DNA from: Salticus scenicus
Taxonomy: Eukaryota > Arthropoda > Arachnida > Araneae > Salticidae
Direction: 5' to 3'
Assembly (NCBI GenBank): GCA_963930645.1
Contig: OZ005661.1
Span: 194,717,532 to 194,781,531, forward strand
DNA: 64,000 nucleotides
The position numbers were made by a program, and so were the translations under genes. Within the stretch, counting starts at the first letter, position 1. Each line of letters begins with the position of its first letter. Of the stretch, positions 44,708-56,740 are shown one piece after another. The notes beneath the pieces were generated by a model. That model had not been told where the DNA came from, did no database searches, and saw only the letters and a program-made list of their open reading frames with translations.

Positions 44708-44965
44708 AATATTTATTTATTTATTTATTTATTCAATGCGTACTGTTAAAAGTTTTTACAAATCCCCTGTCTTCAAAGTATAAGAATTTTTTTTTCTCAT
44801 AATACAGCTTAATATATAACTGAAAATTATCCGATATGAACCTTTCTATTTCAAAAAGGGCTCCTACCACCTCTTTTCATTTTGTGCGTGTGCGGCCTTG
44901 TCTCCCCTGGAATGAGGGGATCTCCACAGTTGCTAAAAATCTGCAGCGTAACAAATAAATAAAAT
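44708..44965 (-). repeat. possible retroposon with (TTTA)n edge
   Basis: A (TTTA)n run at 44711-44732 followed by ~220 bp of mixed composition and then AAATAAAATAAAAT. It could be a minus-strand SINE or LINE end. No second copy here, so this is uncertain. Confidence 0.3.
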
Positions 44966-45186
44966 AAAATAAAAATGTTTTGCTGGGACAGCAATATACA
45001 GGACCTTAATTAATGAAATTATCAACTAAAGATTTGTTGCAAAAACATAATTAGTTTTCAACTTTCAAATATTTTTCACTGTTCATTATTTACCTCTCTG
45101 AAACATTGTTGTGAAAGATTGATGCTCCTATAATGCTAGAACTGTGAAATATTTCTTATTTTAAAATTCCCAATATAAATATTAAT

Positions 45187-45823
45187 GGGGTTTGGGACAC
45201 CAAATTTTTTGTTTTTTATTATTTATTAATGAATTACTGTATATATTTTTTCTGACACTGGAGCTTTTTTGACGATGAAGTTGAGCAAGAAAGAATCTTT
45301 AAAAAAATTAAATAAAATTTTAAAAATTGAGAATTTTTGATAAATTTAAAATTTGTTATATCTCATGAACTAATGGTTCAATTTACAAACTTTTCACGCT
45401 TATATACAGAAAAGATTTATCTTCAATTTGTCTTCGGGATTTTTAATTAGGAGCAAAACTTATTTGTTAATCCAAAAGTTATGCATGAAATAAGTACTTT
45501 TTACAAATTAAAATTGATATTTAAAAAATTTATTATTATAATCAGAAATCTTGAAGACAAATTGAAGATAAATACTTTCTGTATATAAAGGTGAAAAAAG
45601 TTTGTAAATTGAACCTTTAGTTCATAAGATATAACAAACTTTTAACTTATCAAAAATTTTTATTTAAAAAAAATATTTAAATATTTTAAATTTTATTTTT
45701 AAAAAAATTTAAGATTCTTTCTTACTCAACTTCATCGTCAAAAAAGCTTCAATTTCAGAAAAAAATAATTACAGCAATACATTAATAAATAATAAAAACA
45801 AAATTTTTATGTCCCGGACCCCC
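45187..45823. mobile_element. 637-bp foldback element
   Basis: Two arms of about 300 bp are inverse copies, with matching landmarks 'tttttgacgatgaagttgag' (45269) and 'caacttcatcgtcaaaaaag' (about 45728), plus 'ttatcttcaatttgtcttc' and its complement. Edges GGGGTTTGGGACA and TGTCCCGGACCCCC. A TTAAT duplication (45182-45186, 45824-45828). No coding capacity; superfamily unknown. Confidence 0.9.
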
Positions 45824-45960
45824 TTAATATTATGTAAAGAATTTAAATTTATTAAAATTTATATCACCAATGAAAATTTAGTGGCTCATTAATGACCAAC
45901 TAGGTTACATTTTTGAGGTCTAAAAGTATAAAATAGTAAATAAGCGAATACAATATCATA

Positions 45961-45963
<3 letters not shown>

Positions 45964-46027
<64 letters not shown>

Positions 46028-46030
46028 ATG
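45964..46030. repeat. (TA)n microsatellite
   Basis: About 27 TA units, then TATG/TATA. Confidence 0.95.
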
Positions 46031-46039
46031 TATATATTA

Positions 46040-46522
46040 GAACATCTATTAATGCTTTTATCCGAAAAAACACTGACGATTTAAGCTAGAGTCGCACACG
46101 TGTAGTAGTAAAAAATAAAGGGTAGTTTTTACAGCAGAAAAAACTGTAAAAAAGTCTCTCTTTACAGATGTTTCCGCTGTAAATTGCCTTATTTAACAGC
46201 AGAATGTGCTGGCAATATGGGTGCCGGCAAATTTTACAGAACTGTAATATTGTGCCAGTACATTATTACAGTATAATAGAATCTGTACGCGACTTTTTTT
46301 TTTTTTAATTAAAACTAATACTCGGATAAAAAGCGAAGTTTAATTTCATTAAGTAATTTAAAAATATAAATTATACTAGAAACCAAAAGCAGTACCAACA
46401 GCAGTAAAATTCACAATAATAATAATAATAATAATATAATAAATAAATAAAGTAAGCTAGCAAGCACTATACGTTGCAAAAATATACAACTGTTTAAAAT
46501 TTAAATAAAACAAGCCTTCATT

Positions 46523-46578
<56 letters not shown>

Positions 46579-46749
46579 GTTTTGAAACAACCACACGACT
46601 TTAATTACCCACTAGCACACGTATTATATGCATTTTTGAGAGATAATGTAATCAGGAAACATAAAAATGACCTAAATAAGTAGAAACCTAAAATTTTTCC
46701 GGTAAGAGAAACTTATAAAGAAGTGTAAAACGAATCTTACATATGGCGA
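46040..46749. other. AT-rich DNA with poly(A), no gene
   Basis: Several 'tttacag' words around 46115-46270 and an (AAT)n-plus-poly(A) run at 46524-46575. No ORF or defined element. Confidence 0.5.
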
Positions 46750-47498
46750 GGTAAAGAATAAGAGAAAAAAAATGCTAGAGTTATTTTTTAGAACACCAAT
46801 TTCCGAGATTTGAAGATGACCTAACTAAGCAGAAAGACTGTTAATTTCCCTCGAATAACCACGTAATACACGAGAAAGAAATGAATTCATGTAACAATTT
46901 TCAAGAAAATCGTTAGAGCCGTTTTTGAGATACCAACAAAAAATCAATTATTGACCGGAAAATAATAATTACATAGAAAAGTATATATAAAGGGAGTTAA
47001 TAGGGTGAATTTGAAAAAAAAATCCGTACAGCCGTTTTTAAAGGAACGCCCTTACAAGACCTGAAATTGAGCTATTTATACAGGACGCCTATCAATTTTT
47101 CCGAACTAACAAACTATATCATTCGAAAGTAAATCTAATAGAGTGTTTATATAGCAAATTTGAAGGAAATCCCAAGAGCCATTTTTCAGATACGGATTTA
47201 CGGTCCCACTTCCGGTTTTTCAATTTTCACCAAAAATTTGGAAAATGCATCTGTATACAAGACCTGTCTTAATTCTGAAGTTTTGTAGTTCTATCATTAT
47301 TAGTTTCGGAGATATGATAGCCAGAAGGTTCCACGCATATACCCCCCCCCCCCACACACACACTAACCAATTGCTAAAAACCACTTTTTTAGACTCAGGG
47401 GACCTTAAAACGTGTAAATCAGGTGAAATCTCGTATCGAATTTTTGAACCAAATACAATACTTCCATTACCTACGGCAGTAGGACAATGGAAGTAAAA
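46750..47498 (-). repeat. hairpin-ended repeat, copy 3 (diverged subfamily)
   Basis: Read on the minus strand it starts ACTTCCATTGTCCTACTGCC...GGTAATGGAAGT, a hairpin with a different stem from the other copies. It continues with 'tattgtattt', 'gatacgagattt' and 'cacgttttaaggtcccctga', which parallel the start of the copies at 2792 (-) and 51896 (+). The C-run and (CA)n at 47341-47366 occupy the microsatellite position. Confidence 0.6.
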
Positions 47499-47965
47499 AA
47501 AAAAAAGATGCAGAGAATGAAACGGCGTAATATAATGGATTCAGCGTAGCGCTGAAGCAGTCAAGAGCTAGTTTTTAAGTTCTTAAAGAAAATTGTAAAT
47601 GTATTTTATCTGTTTATTTTACTTTTATTATATAAATGTTTATATAAATCTGTGCATTTTTTAGGCAAAAACTTTGTCATCCATGTTTATGATTTTGTCA
47701 ACATTTGATAATAACTCGGAAACAATTACACCAGGCAGATATTTCCATCAGGTATCATTTAAATATGAAAATTAAGGCGAAGTTTTGAAGAGAATTTACA
47801 TAAATCTATAGTAGAGTTTATGTATAAAGTGGGGGTGATTTTTATATTACGAATTGTACCTTGAGAAGTTGAAAATGATAATTCATGGTTCTTAAAAAAT
47901 ATGTGCATATGATCTGAAGGTATTTGAAACGAAGAAAAACTGCAGGTAACAAAACGTTTTTATCT

Positions 47966-47999
47966 TCTTCTTCTTTTTTTTTTTTTTTTTTTTTTTTTT
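47966..47999. repeat. (TTC)n/poly(T) tract
   Basis: 'cttcttcttc' followed by about 25 T. Confidence 0.9.
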
Positions 48000-48256
48000 G
48001 CAGATTTTGTATTTTAAACTGCAAGTTTTCTATAGATGATATGTTCCAATGATATTCGAATTATCAGTGTCTTTTGCATATGTTTTCTAAATGTTTTAAA
48101 GTGGTAAATTTTAAGATTTTGTGAACATTTTCTAAAGAGAGAAAGCTTTGCTTTTCGTAGATTTTAGCTTCTTATACAAACAACTGTATATACAAAAACT
48201 GTAGTAATTGAATTAATAATTTTACATAAGTTAATAATAATAATAAAATGAATATA

Positions 48257-48265
48257 TACACACAC

Positions 48266-48330
<65 letters not shown>
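48257..48330. repeat. (CA)n(TA)n microsatellite
   Basis: About 22 CA units with one CG, then about 14 TA units. Confidence 0.95.
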
Positions 48331-48334
<4 letters not shown>

Positions 48335-50340
48335 TTCTTTGTCTTCCTGGCTTTTTGACTTGATTCTCTTAAGTAGGATCATAACCCCGTGTAAAATGCT
48401 TTTCGTGAAGGTACTTTTTATGGAACCTTAGCCCACTTTAGTTTCAGAGAAAGCATGGAAAACTCTAAACGGCTAAGTCGATGAGAATTACCTAAGTTCC
48501 ATCCAGAACTTCCTGTCTACCAGCATCGAAAGCAGAATCTCACAACCGCCGGTTGGGCTGCAATCTGTAGGAATTGCTTATAAAATTATTGTATAAAATT
48601 AAGTAAATTGAATGCATATCTGATTTATAAAATTAACTTCTTGCGCTAAAAGGTTTTTCTTTATTTAAATTCAATAAGTGTTTCTCATAAAATATTTTTA
48701 TTTAACACATTTTATATAAAATTTATATCGACATTCTGTTTTTAATCCACATAGTTCTTTAATTATCAAAGAGATCGAATTTGTCTGGTATAATAATATA
48801 TGCCTCTGTATTTTAACCCGCTTATTCATAGGGATAAATGAATTCTGTTGCATGTCTTTCGTTAGAGGAAGCAGCCGATGCATTACAGTTTTCGCGTAAC
48901 TAACGATCTTCTCTTAGTTAGCAATTCATGTTTGTCGATTCATCAAATCTTCATTCGACGCTTTAAAACAGTTCACAGACACTGAAGAGGATACACTTAA
49001 TTATCATTGTTTCAAATGGATATATTTAAGTTATAAAATTAATACCATTCAAATAATGTTAATATTTTTAGGCAATACGTTTATAAATTTTAATTAATTG
49101 AAATATCTAATGACATAAGAAATTCTTTAAAAGTGTAAATTTATTAATACTCATTCTTTGTTATAAAATTTCTATTAATTAATTGCAATTACAATGCTCA
49201 AGTAATACATCGATTGTTTCACAGCGTTATACTTAAAGACTGTGGGTATTCTTAAAACAATTTGTCCAATAAACGATATCTATACGAATATCACCTCGAT
49301 TTTGCAAAAAATTTTCAATATTTTTACTGTATTAAATTTACTAGTTTAGTAAATTGAACGTGAAAAATAAGTAAAAATCTTACTTCAAAGGATTTGAAAT
49401 AATGTTAAATTAAATAATTTTAATTAATTATTTAATTATTTACTTATTATGTATGTTTAAAAAGAGTGAATAGATTTAATCTTGTTCTAATAAAAATATT
49501 AATTATATTACTTTCGTTGAACAGCAAACTTTTTTATTTATAAAATTCCATATTAACTTATCATGTCTAAAACAACTTTTATTTGTAACACAAAAACACT
49601 TACTACTGAAAGAATTTATATTTACAACACAAGTATGTATGTATACTGCAATACTGTATATTCTATACTGAACAAAATATTTTAAGATGTATTTCTATTT
49701 TTATTTTTATTTTTTAACTTGATTTTCTTAAATACTATTTTTGCAAATTGAAATGCCATCTATTTATTAATTAACAGGACTTGATTTTCAATTTTACATT
49801 GCTCAATGTTTTGTAAACAAAATTCGAAATCTCTCTCTCTCTCTAATACACACTTTGTATATTTATTTAACGGTATAAAATATCTTCTTCTAAAAATTGT
49901 TTAAAAAATTTGTTTTGTGATTTTTTTAATTAATTCTATGATATTTACATATTCTGAAATAATAATAATAATAATAATAATAACTTTTAAATATGTGGTA
50001 AAAAATAAACTTTTATATTATCGGAAATGCTAATCTTTACATAAAAATATTATATTAGTTAATGTTGATAATTTTAAACAAATATAAACATATTACATTT
50101 TATAGATTAAAACCCTTTACCATTATTTTAACCCTTGACGTTCGACAAATTTTCCTAATTTAAACTCCGTCATTTAGCGTTCCATTAAAAAAATTAATGT
50201 ATTTAACAAAACACATTACGTATTCGTATTAAAATAATTGAAATATTATTCACAGCAATCAATGCAGCAAATGATACTATCATATACACACGCTTACACA
50301 CTTGACAAATTTAACATTGGTAGGGAAAAACCCTTAAAAA
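48331..50340. other. AT-rich DNA, no gene seen
   Basis: Only short chance ORFs and simple repeats ((CT)n near 49830, (AAT)n near 49961-49983). Confidence 0.5.
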
Positions 50341-51075
50341 AAAATCTTTCGTAGAAGAAAGTATTGGATTCGTTAAATTTTTCGACTTCCGATTTTCTGT
50401 GCATTTACACTATTTCAGAAGGCTAAAACATGATTTGACTATTTTTAGAAAATGTCTGTCTATCTCTTTGTCTGTGAGTCTGTATGTGTGTGAGGCAAAA
50501 ATTTCTTTCAAATAGTATCTCATGAACCACTGTACGCAATTGCATATAAAATTATATGTGCATGCACCTTGACATAAATTAGTGACTATCACCTTTTGGC
50601 GTTAGTCTCTCAAAAGGTGGCGCTGCTATACAGCTATTCCCACCTTTAAGGAAAAGGCCACATCTTAGGTTTGATATAATCAAATAAAAATTGATATTTG
50701 AAAAGACCATCATTATGATATCTTATACTTATTCAATTTGGATGCATATCGGCTTATAGGTGGCGCTGCTATACAGCATTTTTTTCTGAGAACAGGAATT
50801 ACATATCTCAACTTCTATAGCATATAACTGTACGAAACTTGATATGTGAGATAACTATTATGGAAACACATTTTTAAGACGTTATTTAAAGAGAATAAAA
50901 CTGTCTTTTTTTTTGGATATAAAGTGTTAGTTTTTTTTAAGATGAAAATCGTTTGCATTCATCATCATAGATAATTTTAATAACTAATAGTTTTAATAAA
51001 TTATTAGCACTGAGTGAATTTGCATAGTAAAATATACAAGAAAGTCTTGTGGTATCCCCAACCTACTAGATTTTC
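50341..51075 (+). repeat. hairpin-ended repeat (sister of 52578-53343)
   Basis: Starts CTTTCGTAGAAGAAAG (small stem) followed by TATTGGATTCG. It then shares 'tttttagaaaatgtctgtct', 'caccttgacataaattagtg', 'ggtggcgctgctatacagc' and 'aaatatacaagaaagtc' in order with the other copies. About 730 bp, no coding sequence. Confidence 0.75.
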
Positions 51076-51339
51076 TTTGAACTAATGTATTGTTTATAAA
51101 GCTACCTTAAGGATGGGGCTTTTTATTTTGTTGTCTGCTATTTGAAGGTACTTGGAAGCAAAGTGTTCATTATAGTGAATTATAACTAAAATGATTTATT
51201 GTATTAATTGTGATATTTTTTAACACGAAGTTACTTTTATGTATATATATAAGTGATTGTATTTAATGAATTCCTAATACTTTTCTACGATATTTCTTGT
51301 ATATTAACTACTAGCCGCTTTCGGCGACCAGCTGGTTCG

Positions 51340-51645
51340 CGATCCTTGAAAAATCCGACTTTATAAAACTCCCGCTCGGTGGCGACTTGCGCCTTTTTCC
51401 CATTTCAGGTCTTACAACAGCTTATTGACATATAGGAAAATAGCTTTATTGAAAAATTTAATCGCAGTAAATTCTCGCTCGGTAGCGCCTGCGGCGCCCT
51501 CTTCCCGTTTCAATATCTGAAACAGCCTGTTCGCTCACCATTTTATGATCTTTAAAATTTCTGACTTTAGAAAAGTCCCGCTCGGTGGCGACTGCGGCGC
51601 CTTATCCCCGTTTTGGAACTTACAACACCTTCCTGGCTCATTAGA
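51340..51645 (+). repeat. three tandem 103-bp repeats
   Basis: CGCTCGG occurs at 51373, 51476 and 51579, exactly 103 bp apart. Each is followed by GGCGAC/TAGCGCC...GCGCC, a CCCGTTT-like block and 'acaacagc'/'acagcctgttcgctcacc'-type sequence. Locally GC-rich in AT-rich surroundings. Confidence 0.88.
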
Positions 51646-51671
51646 ATTTGAAATATCGAAATTTTAAAATA

Positions 51672-51890
51672 TTACAGCGCCAATATTGAAAATAAAGGTG
51701 CTCTGGGTATTCCGTTGTTTTCTCCGAAATTCCCGTTCTTTTTCTACATCTTTGTCCCTTCGCTCTCCCCCTCCCTTCCTTTCCGACGATAATAATAATT
51801 TTACACTCGAAAATATCCGCAATCGATTTACCTTGCCTTAAAATCTAAATATGCCAACCAATTTCAAACGCTGTAACTCTTTTTTACTTT
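51672..51890 (+). repeat. segment A, copy 1
   Basis: 'attccgttgttttctccgaa' to 'caatttcaaacgctgtaact' is about 90% identical to 54385-54572. It ends in a T-run that is the target of the 51896 insertion. Confidence 0.88.
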
Positions 51891-51895
51891 CCGAA

Positions 51896-53677
51896 CACTA
51901 TAGTGAGGAAAGTATTGTAATCATGTCAAAAATCCGAATTCGAGATTTTGATGTTTCTATACGTTTCGAGGTCCCATGAGTCCGTTTTCACTATTTTTAC
52001 GATGATGTATGTATGTGTGTGTGTGTATGTGTGAATGTATGTGTGTATGTCTGTGAGTGAACACGCTAGCGTCTAAACGCTTTGTTCGAATAAGCTGAAA
52101 GTTGGTGCGTATATTGTAAGTCACCATAGTACGAACCCTATAGATTTTGGTGAATCTAGCACTTATAGTTTTTTTTACAGGGACCCAAAGAATAATTCTT
52201 TATCATTATGGTCTATGGGACCAAAATCTGAAAAGTGCGATAGCATCTAAACGCCTTCTTCAATTGAGCAAAAAATTTATACACATACTATAGGTCACAG
52301 TTACTCAATCTGTATAGAGTTTGGAGAATTTGGCGCATACAGTTTTTTTACAGGGGCACAAAGAAAAATTCTTTATCATTATGGCCTATGGGGCGAAATT
52401 TTTAAAAGTGCGATATAGCGTTTAAACGCTTATTTAATCTGAACAAAAAATTTGTACACATGTTACAGGTCACAGTTGTACGAAATGTATAGATTTTGGT
52501 GAATTTAGCACTAACAGTTTTTTTAAAGGGACACAAAGAAAAATTCTTTATCATTATGGCCTGTGGGACCAAATTTTTACTTTCTTCTATATTCAATAGA
52601 AGAAAATATTGGATTCGTAAAAATTTTCGACCTCGAGTTTTTGAGGGATTTACACGTTTTGAAAGCTGTAGAACACGATTTGACCATTTTTAGAAAATGT
52701 CTGTCTGTTTGTCTGTCAGTGTCTGCGTGGGTGTGACAAACTTTTGTGGCATCTGTATCTCAGGAACTACTTCACAGAATTTCATACAAATTGGTATGTA
52801 GTTGCACCTTGACATAAATTAGTGCCTGTCAACTTTTGGTAACAGGTTGCGTTGCTATCCCGCTTTTTCTAAATTTTTAGCATGGTGGTATAGTACAAAA
52901 TTTTGTATAAATGTGCATAAAGAAAATTATTTTTTAATAATCATTATGAAATTTACCAGAAATATTTATAATAGAGATAGTCAACTGGGAATTTTTTTTT
53001 GTATGTGTAGGAGCCTCCCCCCTCCCCCCTCGAGGGGAGTAAATTTTCATGATGGGTATCTTTCAAAAGAGCTCGCCATTACCTTTAAATCGAATGGTTG
53101 AACCATAGATCTGCGATAATTTAAAATGAAGTTATCGATTTTTTTTAATATAATATTGACAATAAAATTGACTTTTTTTGGATATTTAGTGTTATACTAC
53201 TTCTCTAACATGGAAATCATCTGCATTATCATGGAAAATAAGTTTTTTAAATAATAATTTTAATAATTTTTTTTTTACTGAGTGAATTTGTAGAGGAAAA
53301 TATACAAGAAAGTCATTGTGGTGGCGGCCACAACATAGTAGTTAAAAGTGCGATAGCATCTGAACGTCTTATTCAATTGAGCTGAAAGTTTATATGAATA
53401 TTATACATCACTCTTGCACTAACTATAAGCATTTTGGTGAATCTAGCATTTATAGGTTTTTTTTACAGAGACACAACGAAAATTCTTTATCGTTATGATC
53501 TATGGGCTCAAAGTTCAGTAGCGTTAAATAAAATATCATGTAATATATGGAGAAAAATACTCAAACACTTTATTATGGTTTTATCTCTTTTGTATTTTAA
53601 CAACTCCTCTTTCTTTACTTTATCTACAAAACTGTTAATTACTCAATGTTCGGAAAGTCGAGTGGAGTCACTCCAGA
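51896..53677 (+). mobile_element. Helentron-like (HINE) non-autonomous element, copy 1
   Basis: Starts ACTTTCCGAACACTATAGTG...GGAAAGT (terminal hairpin), then a (TGTA/TG)n microsatellite at 52007-52050 and three ~170-bp internal repeats (landmarks at 52063, 52234, 52404). A nested repeat lies at 52578-53343. It ends TGTTCGGAAAGT, hairpin GAGTGGAGTCACTC, CCAGA, T-run. Direct comparison with the uninterrupted A-B copy at 54540-54590 shows it landed within a T-run. No transposase or helicase is encoded. Confidence 0.68.
52578..53343 (+). mobile_element. hairpin-ended repeat nested in the Helentron-like copy
   Basis: Starts with a strong hairpin TTTCTTCTATATTC-AATAGAAGAAA and TATTGGATTCG, and ends near 'gtggcggccacaacatagta'. 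The surrounding internal repeat resumes 'aaaagtgcgatagc' at 53344. Homologous to 50341-51075 and, weakly, 80-825. Confidence 0.72.
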
Positions 53678-53680
53678 TTT

Positions 53681-53960
53681 TTTTTTGCCCCTTTTCCCCC
53701 TCCCTAATAGTCGTACTCTTTCAAAAATATTCACAATCGAATTAGCGGGCATTAAAACCAAATACTACGAAATTTCAACCACTGCAAATACTGCAAAATA
53801 TAAAAGAAAACTTAATCTTTTTCCAATAAATATGTCATTTTTTTATTTATTCATATATTTTCATAAAAATTGAACAGTAGCTTTATAATATACTGTCTAG
53901 GCCGAATATTAATTCAAATGTAAAGTGAATGAAAATTTGAAAAAAATTGAAAATTGCAAA
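53681..53960 (+). repeat. segment B, copy 1
   Basis: 'gtactctttcaaaaatattc' to 'gtgaatgaaaatttgaaaaa' matches 54575-54870 in order, including 'gtctaggccgaatattaatt'. Confidence 0.88.
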
Positions 53961-54384
53961 TTCCAAATCAACAGAGCTTTTAAATGATGTATTACTTATG
54001 ACATTATTTTAATTAGTAGCTGAGATACAAAAGAAAACCGATTCAGGACACCTCAAAACGTGTAAATTGGGTAAAATCTCTCATACCACTTTTGATAATA
54101 TAGCAGTATTTCAAAATGTCTTTCGAATGAAGTATTAAAAATAATTTAATCATAATTAAAATATTAGAATAAAATTTTATTTGCAATTAAATGTAAATTA
54201 AAATGTAATTTTTTTTTATTATTCTCCGAGATTTTTTTTAATTATTATTATTCACTCTCAGTAATCCGACTTATCCATGGTTTTCCCCGAAACTTGGATA
54301 ATTCCGGGCTTATATAATGTTAAAAATCCTTAGTACGATGTGTGAGCAGAAATTGGTATTAGAAACTCTGCAAAATATTAAAGA

Positions 54385-54870
54385 ATAAAGGTGTTCTGCG
54401 TATTCCGTTGTTTTCCCCGAAACTCCCGTTCCTTTTCTACATCTTTGCCCCTTCGCTCTCCCCCCCTTTCCGTCGCTAATAATAATTTTACACTCGAAAA
54501 TATCCGCAATCGATTTACCTTGCCTTAAAATCTAAATTTGCCAACCAATTTCAAACGCCGTAACTCTTTTTTTTTGCCCCTTCCCCCCTACCTCAAGCCC
54601 CCCCCCCCTAATAATTGTACTCTTTAAAAAATATTCGCAATCGGATTATCGGGCTTCAAAACCAAACACTACAAAATTTCAACGGCATATCTCAATTTAA
54701 AATATTGCAAAATATAAAAGAAAACTTAATATTTTTCCAATAAATATGTAATTTGTTTGTTTATTGATATATTTTCATGAAAATTGAACAGTAGCTTTAT
54801 AACATGCTGTCTAGGCCGAATATTAATTCAAATGTAACGTGAATGAAAATTAGAAAAAATTAGAAAATTG
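54385..54870 (+). repeat. segment A-B, uninterrupted copy
   Basis: Here A and B are joined directly through a T-run ('cgtaactctttttttttgcc'), giving the pre-insertion arrangement of 51672-53960. Confidence 0.88.
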
Positions 54871-55425
54871 CAATTTCCCCCCGCACTATAAAACACGTGA
54901 CATCTTAATTGATTACAATCATTTCCTTTTTCATCCAGACAGTTGTCTGCGATCTGTTTTCATGGCAGACATATGAAATGATGTTGCCATCTAAATTTTA
55001 TACTTTAGTTAATTTTAAAAAATCTAATTGTTGTATCAATAAGCTTCTTGCACTCTTAGTTTCGGAAAAAATTCCCCTTTCATTTGGTACCAAATTCGTA
55101 ACGATCGGACTAATATTTCTAATTTATTTTCCACTTTTTCTGCTTTTAACTCCGTTAAAATATCTACATATTTTTATGCAATCGCAGTGAATTCTTAGTC
55201 ATTGAGATCGCTTCTTCATTAGGCATAGGTCTACATTTTAATTAATATCTCCGGAACTAATTAAAATTTTTAATTTTTTTTTTCACTATGCACTCGGGCA
55301 GGCTTCTGAACACCCGTATGTCAAATATTGTAGTTCTGCGTTCAATAGGGGCTGAGCGTATAGATGCTCAGACAGACAGACAGAGAGACAGACATATTCT
55401 TTTATTATTATAGATTACGTTAAAC

Positions 55426-56427
55426 TTTTTAATTGAAATTTAGAAAAAATTGCTAGTGATATATTGGTTATAATTACTTCAAGCATATTACATTCTCTAC
55501 ACAAATTGATATTTTTGTTATTTTTTAAGATAAATCGCTATTGTAAATACATCAGTGGAAACGGCGAAACAAAACATGTCTGCCCGCTGAAGCAGCCCCA
55601 ATTTGTTTAACATATCTGAGGCATTTTACAATATTTTTTTTTTTTTTTTTACGATATAAATGTATTTCAATACACATTTACCTTAACTAAATGAAGTAAT
55701 TCGTCATAAATACAAACCTGTTCTTATCTGAAATGTAATTAATGTTTCAAATTTTACCATGCTGTTCATTTTAGTAATTTAGTATATTCAAAATATCGTC
55801 TAATTTTGGTGAATCGCATTTTTCCGGTGCATGAAAAATGGTTTCAGTGTAAATAAACCCTAAATCAATTATATATATATATATATTGTTTATAGAATTG
55901 TAACTATAATGCAATATTTGATTGTTTTTAATTTTTAATTTGTTTTTAGATACTTAAAATATTTTAAAACTTTCAGATTCAAATCCAATGGAATTTTTTA
56001 ACACTATATATGCAACTACAATAGACGTTTAATAATACTGATGATTCCTGAAAATGCATACTTTTTACATTTTAAATAGCTCATTAATAGTAATAAATTA
56101 ATGTAAAATCGTCGGGAAAATTCTGTGCGATTAATAAATTATATCTAATGAAAATTATCGTATAACTGATTATGTAATTAGATAAATGACTGTTTATCAC
56201 TAGATTCTATTTCTAATCAATGTAACATATATTTCTCATTATGAATATTATTTTAATTAATTAATTAATTAAGGTTTTATTTACACTTCAATAATTTAAG
56301 CTTGTAAATTATAATAATATATATTTGATAATATTTAAAATTTTTTTAATTATTCTTTACATTAAAATCCCCTTTTAAACTAATTTAAATTATATTAGAT
56401 GAAATAAAGTTTAATATTATAAGTAAG
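55426..56427. other. AT-rich DNA, no gene seen
   Basis: Poly(T) near 55637-55650 and a short (TA)n at 55870-55886. No ORF or element. Confidence 0.5.
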
Positions 56428-56740
56428 TAGTACTTAGTGTAATTAAATCCAAATATACGCTTAATTTTCTGCATTAATACTTTTGTACATCCAGATGCAA
56501 TAAACATTTTGAAGTTTATATTGATGCATTTTAATAGCTTTTTACTATATCTTAAAGGTAATTTAATTAATGTATTCCCAGTTCAGGATCAGCTGAAGCA
56601 AAAATTAATCAAAGATATACAATTGACTTTAATAATTTCGAATAAATTGGATATTCCATTTAAATAATAAAAATAAAATACATTTCACATGGAATTACTG
56701 TTAATGCAATATTTACAGAAAATGTGCCAGCTGTAATTAC
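56428..56740 (+). repeat. 313-bp duplicated segment, copy 1
   Basis: About 90% identical to 57483-57793, from 'gtacttagtgtaattaaat' to 'atgtgccagctgtaatta'. Same orientation, start-to-start distance 1055 bp. Confidence 0.9.

Larger units (their letters stand above)
51310..55425 (+). repeat. composite repeat block bounded by ACTAGC and a GACA-rich tail
   Basis: Begins near 51311 with ACTAGCCGCTTTCGGCGACC (with a GCCG-CTTT-CGGC stem) and ends in (GACA)n followed by TTTTATTATTATAGATTA at 55368-55420. This start/tail combination recurs in many arthropod interspersed repeats, but I cannot assign a class. It contains 103-bp tandem repeats, the nested Helentron-like copy and a duplicated A-B segment. 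Confidence 0.5.

Noticed and set aside
52496..53745. Recurring MVNLA... ORFs (also at 2266-2535 and 1956-2360, minus strand) as a conserved small protein family
   Set aside because: Their similarity follows directly from the ~170-bp internal DNA repeats of the Helentron-like element; lengths and frames vary and stops are frequent.
51310..55425. Whole block as one intact Helitron or Penelope element
   Set aside because: No Rep-helicase, reverse transcriptase or endonuclease motifs were found in any frame, and the block is clearly several nested repeats.
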